Origin: an uncultured Acetatifactor sp.
GTDB lineage: Bacteria; Bacillota; Clostridia; Lachnospirales; Lachnospiraceae
Length of the DNA stretch: 64,000 nucleotides
Reading direction: 5' to 3'
Assembly (NCBI GenBank): GCA_910584435.1
Contig: CAJUAP010000016.1
Location: 1-64,000, forward strand
Under the pieces are notes generated by a model that saw only the letters and a program-made list of their open reading frames with translations, was not told the DNA's origin and did no database searches. Numbering within the stretch: the stretch's first letter is position 1; each line of letters starts with the position of its first letter. The position numbers and the translations under genes are program-made. Shown here piece after piece: positions 61,219 to 64,000 of this stretch.

Positions 61219-62244
61219 TTATACTTTTCTATATAATTCATCCAACTGTGTCTGTATCGTTCTCAAAACTGCCACAACCTTATCGTAATCCATTCTCTTA
61301 GGGCCCACAATACCAATTGTGCCCTTCATGCCATCACTCAATTCATAACTGGCTGTGACCACACTGCAGTCCTTCATGCTCTGCACCGGCGTTTCTTCGC
61401 CAATGTAAACCTGAATGCCGGTTTCGCCTCTATCTGCACCTGTCTCCTGAAGAAGCTCTCCCAGCAGCTGCTTTTCTTCAAAGGTATTAATTAATTCACT
61501 TGCCTTCTGCTGGTCTGCCAGCTCCGGATAACGGAAAATATTGTTGGTGCCGCTGGTGTAAATCTCCAGATTCTCTGCCCTGATGGCTTCCGCCACCGCA
61601 TCGATTACCTCACTGACCAGCTGGCTGTGAATACCGGCCTGCTGTTTCATTGCTGCTATCATACCGAGATTAATCTCGTCAATGGACAAACCGTTTAACT
61701 GTGTATTCAGCAGAAGATTCAGCTTCAGCAGCGTTTCATCATCCAGCTCATCCTGAACAGGCAGAATATTATTCTTAATGACATTTCCCTCACTGACAAT
61801 CACTGCCAGAAGCTGGTGTGTATCCACTCTGGAAAGCTGAATAAATTTCAACTTGCTTCTCTTCGTCTGCGGTGCGGATATCATTGTGGCGTACTGGGTA
61901 TTCTGTGCCAGAACTCTGGCTATCTTCTTCAACAGGGTCTCCAATTTGTCCTGACGCTCTACCAGCATTTCCTGCATGGCCCCGACTTCCCGTTCCTTTT
62001 CCTCCATCATGGTATCCACATACAGCCGATACCCTTTATCGGAAGGAATCCGTCCTGCGGAAGTATGGGGCTGCAGAATATAACCCATTTCTTCCAAATC
62101 CGCCATTTCATTTCTTATTGTTGCAGAGCTCAAATTCAGGTCGGTATACTTGGAAATGGTTCTGCTGCCAACCGGCTCACCTGTCTCCAGGTAATTACGG
62201 ATGACCGCCTGCAGGATTTTCTTTTTTCTCTCATCCAGCTCCAT
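61219..62244 (-). CDS. hrcA: Heat-inducible transcription repressor HrcA
   Basis: 341 residues. N-terminal winged helix (ILQAVIRNYLETGEPVGSRTISKY, LSSATIRNEMADLEEMGYILQPHTSAGRIPSDKGYR), then the dimerisation/GAF-like part. GGAAGG lies before the ATG. Represses its own operon at the CIRCE site directly upstream. Confidence 0.95.
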   Translation of the reverse strand: MELDERKKKILQAVIRNYLETGEPVGSRTISKYTDLNLSSATIRNEMADLEEMGYILQPHTSAGRIPSDKGYRLYVDTMMEEKEREVGAMQEMLVERQDKLETLLKKIARVLAQNTQYATMISAPQTKRSKLKFIQLSRVDTHQLLAVIVSEGNVIKNNILPVQDELDDETLLKLNLLLNTQLNGLSIDEINLGMIAAMKQQAGIHSQLVSEVIDAVAEAIRAENLEIYTSGTNNIFRYPELADQQKASELINTFEEKQLLGELLQETGADRGETGIQVYIGEETPVQSMKDCSVVTASYELSDGMKGTIGIVGPKRMDYDKVVAVLRTIQTQLDELYRKV

Positions 62245-62268
62245 CCAGGCTGCCTTCCTTTCTTGTTA

Positions 62269-62295
62269 TTAGCACTCATTTAAGAAGAGTGCTAA
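62269..62295 (-). promoter_or_regulatory. CIRCE operator
   Basis: Perfect TTAGCACTC-N9-GAGTGCTAA, 25 bp before hrcA and 14 bp after the -10 box. HrcA binds here. Confidence 0.97.
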
Positions 62296-62309
62296 CATCT
62301 ACTAACCAT

Positions 62310-62338
62310 AAAATAACACTTACCATATCTATTGTCAA
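62310..62338 (-). promoter_or_regulatory. Promoter of the heat-shock operon
   Basis: Minus strand TTGACA (62333-62338), 17 bp, TATTTT (62310-62315), followed by CIRCE. Confidence 0.8.
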
Positions 62339-62601
62339 CTGCTTTTGGAAAAATTATTTCTAAAATAATTCTAAATGAACATCCAAAACCACCATTTTCA
62401 TCCTTAAACCCGTAACAGTTCAGGCAGGTCGCTGAACTGCTACTCAACCATTATCCGGCTGCATTGCACAGCGGCATCTGCCGCCGGAATCTTCAAGTTT
62501 TACAACAAAAACAGCACCCAAATTCCGCACCACAGTGCAGACTCAGATGCCGCCCTTTTCTTCATTCCAACCAGCTTCATTAATTCCGGCTTTCTTCATT
62601 C
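62339..62601. other. Intergenic stretch upstream of the heat-shock operon
   Basis: Holds the R1 palindrome at 62412-62443 and a GCGGCA/TGCCGC hairpin near 62475-62500. No gene. Confidence 0.5.
62412..62443. repeat. R1 palindrome
   Basis: Arms GTAACAGTTCAG and CTGAACTGCTAC with loop GCAGGTCG, the most complete member of the family. Confidence 0.75.
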
Positions 62602-63039
62602 TCAGATGGCAAAATTTCCGGTATACTCGCCATTCATCACATAATAAACCTTATTCTCTTCCGGCTTCACATAAAGTTCCACACTTACGAGATCCCCCGC
62701 CTTCTGCTTCAGATCATACTTCCATACATCCTTTGCAATCTTCATCAGTTCTTCCTGACCATAGGACTTACCGCCGAACTGAATCTGCAAGGAGCATTCC
62801 GTTTCTGCCTTTTTCGCTGTTGTGGTTTTCGCCGTGGTCTTAGAAGCCGTGGTCTTAGAAGCAGTGGTTTTAGCTGCGTCTTTCTTTACCGGTTCCTTCT
62901 TCGCAGCTGCCTTCTTCTCTTCTTTCTTCTCTTCTACTTTTATGCTTTCTGCCTTAGGTTCACTCTCCGCAGCTTTCGCTTCCTCTGCAGCCTTTGCCGC
63001 TGCTTCTGCCGCCTTCACTGCATTTGACTTTCTTGCCAT
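62602..63039 (-). CDS. DUF6465 family protein
   Basis: 145 residues. A long Ala/Lys/Glu-rich low-complexity N-terminus with SKTTASKTTAKTTTAKKAE repeats precedes a compact C-terminal domain, LQIQFGGKSYGQEELMKIAK to NKVYYVMNGEYTGNFAI. This combination is typical of DUF6465 proteins of Lachnospiraceae; function unknown. The basic repeats could bind nucleic acid. ATG 63039 has AAAGGAAG ahead. Confidence 0.8.
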   Translation of the reverse strand: MARKSNAVKAAEAAAKAAEEAKAAESEPKAESIKVEEKKEEKKAAAKKEPVKKDAAKTTASKTTASKTTAKTTTAKKAETECSLQIQFGGKSYGQEELMKIAKDVWKYDLKQKAGDLVSVELYVKPEENKVYYVMNGEYTGNFAI

Positions 63040-63226
63040 AATTGCTACTTCCTTTCTCAACAATTTGTATATAGTTTATTCGCTTCCACAGGCTTTTGTG
63101 ATCATTCATCAAGCATGCCTGACAGCATTGTATTGCATTTCTGCGTAAATGTCAACATCTTTGGGCCTTTTCAATCCCAATTTAGTTAAATTTTTGATAT
63201 TTTTCCATTTTTTGCAGGAAAAGCTT

Positions 63227-64000
63227 CTACTTCATCAATCCAAAATACAAAAGCACAATCACGCCCAGAATAATTCGATACCATCCAAACACTTTGAAAT
63301 CATGTTTTTTAATATATCCCATCAAAAAGCGCAGTACAAACAATGAAATCACAAAAGACACCACCGTGCCGACCGCCAGCAGTGTCAGCTCCTGAGAAGT
63401 AAACACAAAACCAAATTTCACCACCTTGAGAAGGCTCGCCCCAAACATCACAGGAATTGCCAGAAAAAAGGTATACTCTGCCGCCACAGTTCTGGACACC
63501 CCAATCAGCAATGCACCCACAATGGTAGCGCCGGAGCGGGAAGTTCCGGGAAACACTGCCGCAATCAGCTGAAACGCACCAATCAGAAGCGCTGTCTGAT
63601 ATGTAATTTCCGACAGTCTCCCTATCTTTATTCTTCTTCCCCTGTTCCAGTTTTCAATCAGAATAAACGCAATACCGAAAACAATCAATGCAATGGCCAC
63701 ACTGGCGGGATTATAAAAAAGTGCGTCAAATACATCATCAAACAAAATGCCTATTACCGCCGCGGGCACACAGGAAACCAGAATTTTGAACCACAAAATC
63801 CAGATATCTTTTTTAAAATATGACCCTCCGTTTTGCTCCCTCTCCCTTCCGGTCAGTGCAAACGGCCATATCTGCCCCCAAAACAGCACAACCACTGCCA
63901 GAATAGCTCCCAGCTGAATCACAACATCAAACATTCCAAAGAAATCTTCGCTGGTACCTTCAAAAGGGAGCAGACTTTCCACCAAAATCAGATGCCCTGT
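63227..64000 (-). CDS. uppP: Undecaprenyl-diphosphatase UppP/BacA (cut by window end)
   Basis: The frame runs off the right edge; the last visible N-terminal residues read TGHLILVESLLPFEGTSE, the first conserved motif of UppP, so only about 20 residues are missing. The second motif AAVFPGTSRSGATIVGALLIG is present, with several membrane helices. It recycles the lipid carrier for wall synthesis and contributes to bacitracin resistance. Confidence 0.93.
   Translation of the reverse strand, partial: TGHLILVESLLPFEGTSEDFFGMFDVVIQLGAILAVVVLFWGQIWPFALTGREREQNGGSYFKKDIWILWFKILVSCVPAAVIGILFDDVFDALFYNPASVAIALIVFGIAFILIENWNRGRRIKIGRLSEITYQTALLIGAFQLIAAVFPGTSRSGATIVGALLIGVSRTVAAEYTFFLAIPVMFGASLLKVVKFGFVFTSQELTLLAVGTVVSFVISLFVLRFLMGYIKKHDFKVFGWYRIILGVIVLLYFGLMK

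Overview
The window looks like chromosomal DNA of a strictly anaerobic, gut-type Clostridia, most likely family Lachnospiraceae. This is an inference from gene content: type III glutamine synthetase, the ireB-ruvX-DUF1292-fur-rnj-ylbF block, an HrcA/CIRCE-controlled hrcA-grpE-dnaK-dnaJ operon, a CD1871A-type CXXC peptide, a DUF6465 protein, a bile salt hydrolase and Flp/Tad pilus genes. Most genes lie on the minus strand. No rRNA, IS element, prophage or CRISPR array is visible; one tRNA (Gln, CUG) is present.

Layout. 0-6.4 kb: end of an unknown gene, a GMP synthase with a degenerate glutaminase domain, a GNAT protein, a decayed regulator/ABC-transporter remnant, a membrane GGDEF protein and a LytTR response regulator. 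6.4-13.2 kb: 72-bp tandem repeats, then a minus-strand Flp/Tad pilus locus. 13.4-18.3 kb (plus strand): a 38-residue membrane peptide, a small acidic protein, an AgrA/AgrC-like two-component pair and a solute-binding lipoprotein. 18.4-22.9 kb: serine hydrolase, GH51 arabinofuranosidase, ferredoxin-type aldo/keto reductase. 23.4-27.1 kb (plus): Cys-rich protein, zinc-ribbon protein and a two-gene RNA-repair cassette (RNA ligase plus HD-Pnk) behind a structured leader. 27.2-35.7 kb: cvfB, acyl-ACP thioesterase, CPBP protease, GNAT pseudogene, tRNA-Gln, glnN, bile salt hydrolase, and a membrane ferredoxin/CXXC/TlpA redox group. 36.4-44.4 kb: conserved housekeeping block (U32 protein, trmR, mltG-like, ylbF, rnj, fur remnant, DUF1292, ruvX, ireB, mtaB). 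44.7-64 kb: HPr-like protein, nifS-thiI, AAC(6')-like acetyltransferase, surface proteins, rsmE-prmA, O-antigen-ligase-like protein, the heat-shock operon, DUF6465 protein and uppP (cut by the window end).

Several genes belong to tRNA or rRNA modification (trmR and the U32 protein for U34, mtaB for A37, nifS-thiI for s4U8, rsmE, prmA for L11), and the ligase/HD-Pnk pair adds RNA end repair.

The most unusual layer is intergenic. At three loci a 27-bp palindrome (GTTGACAC-N11-GTGTCAAC) sits directly against a -10 box: before the LytTR regulator next to the pilus genes, before the 38-aa peptide and two-component genes, and before the Cys-rich protein. This looks like a small regulon. In addition there are several families of dispersed palindromes placed at gene 3' ends (some supply stop codons or C-terminal codons) and several minisatellites (72, 49, 48, 46 and 34 bp), one of them expanded in frame inside mtaB.
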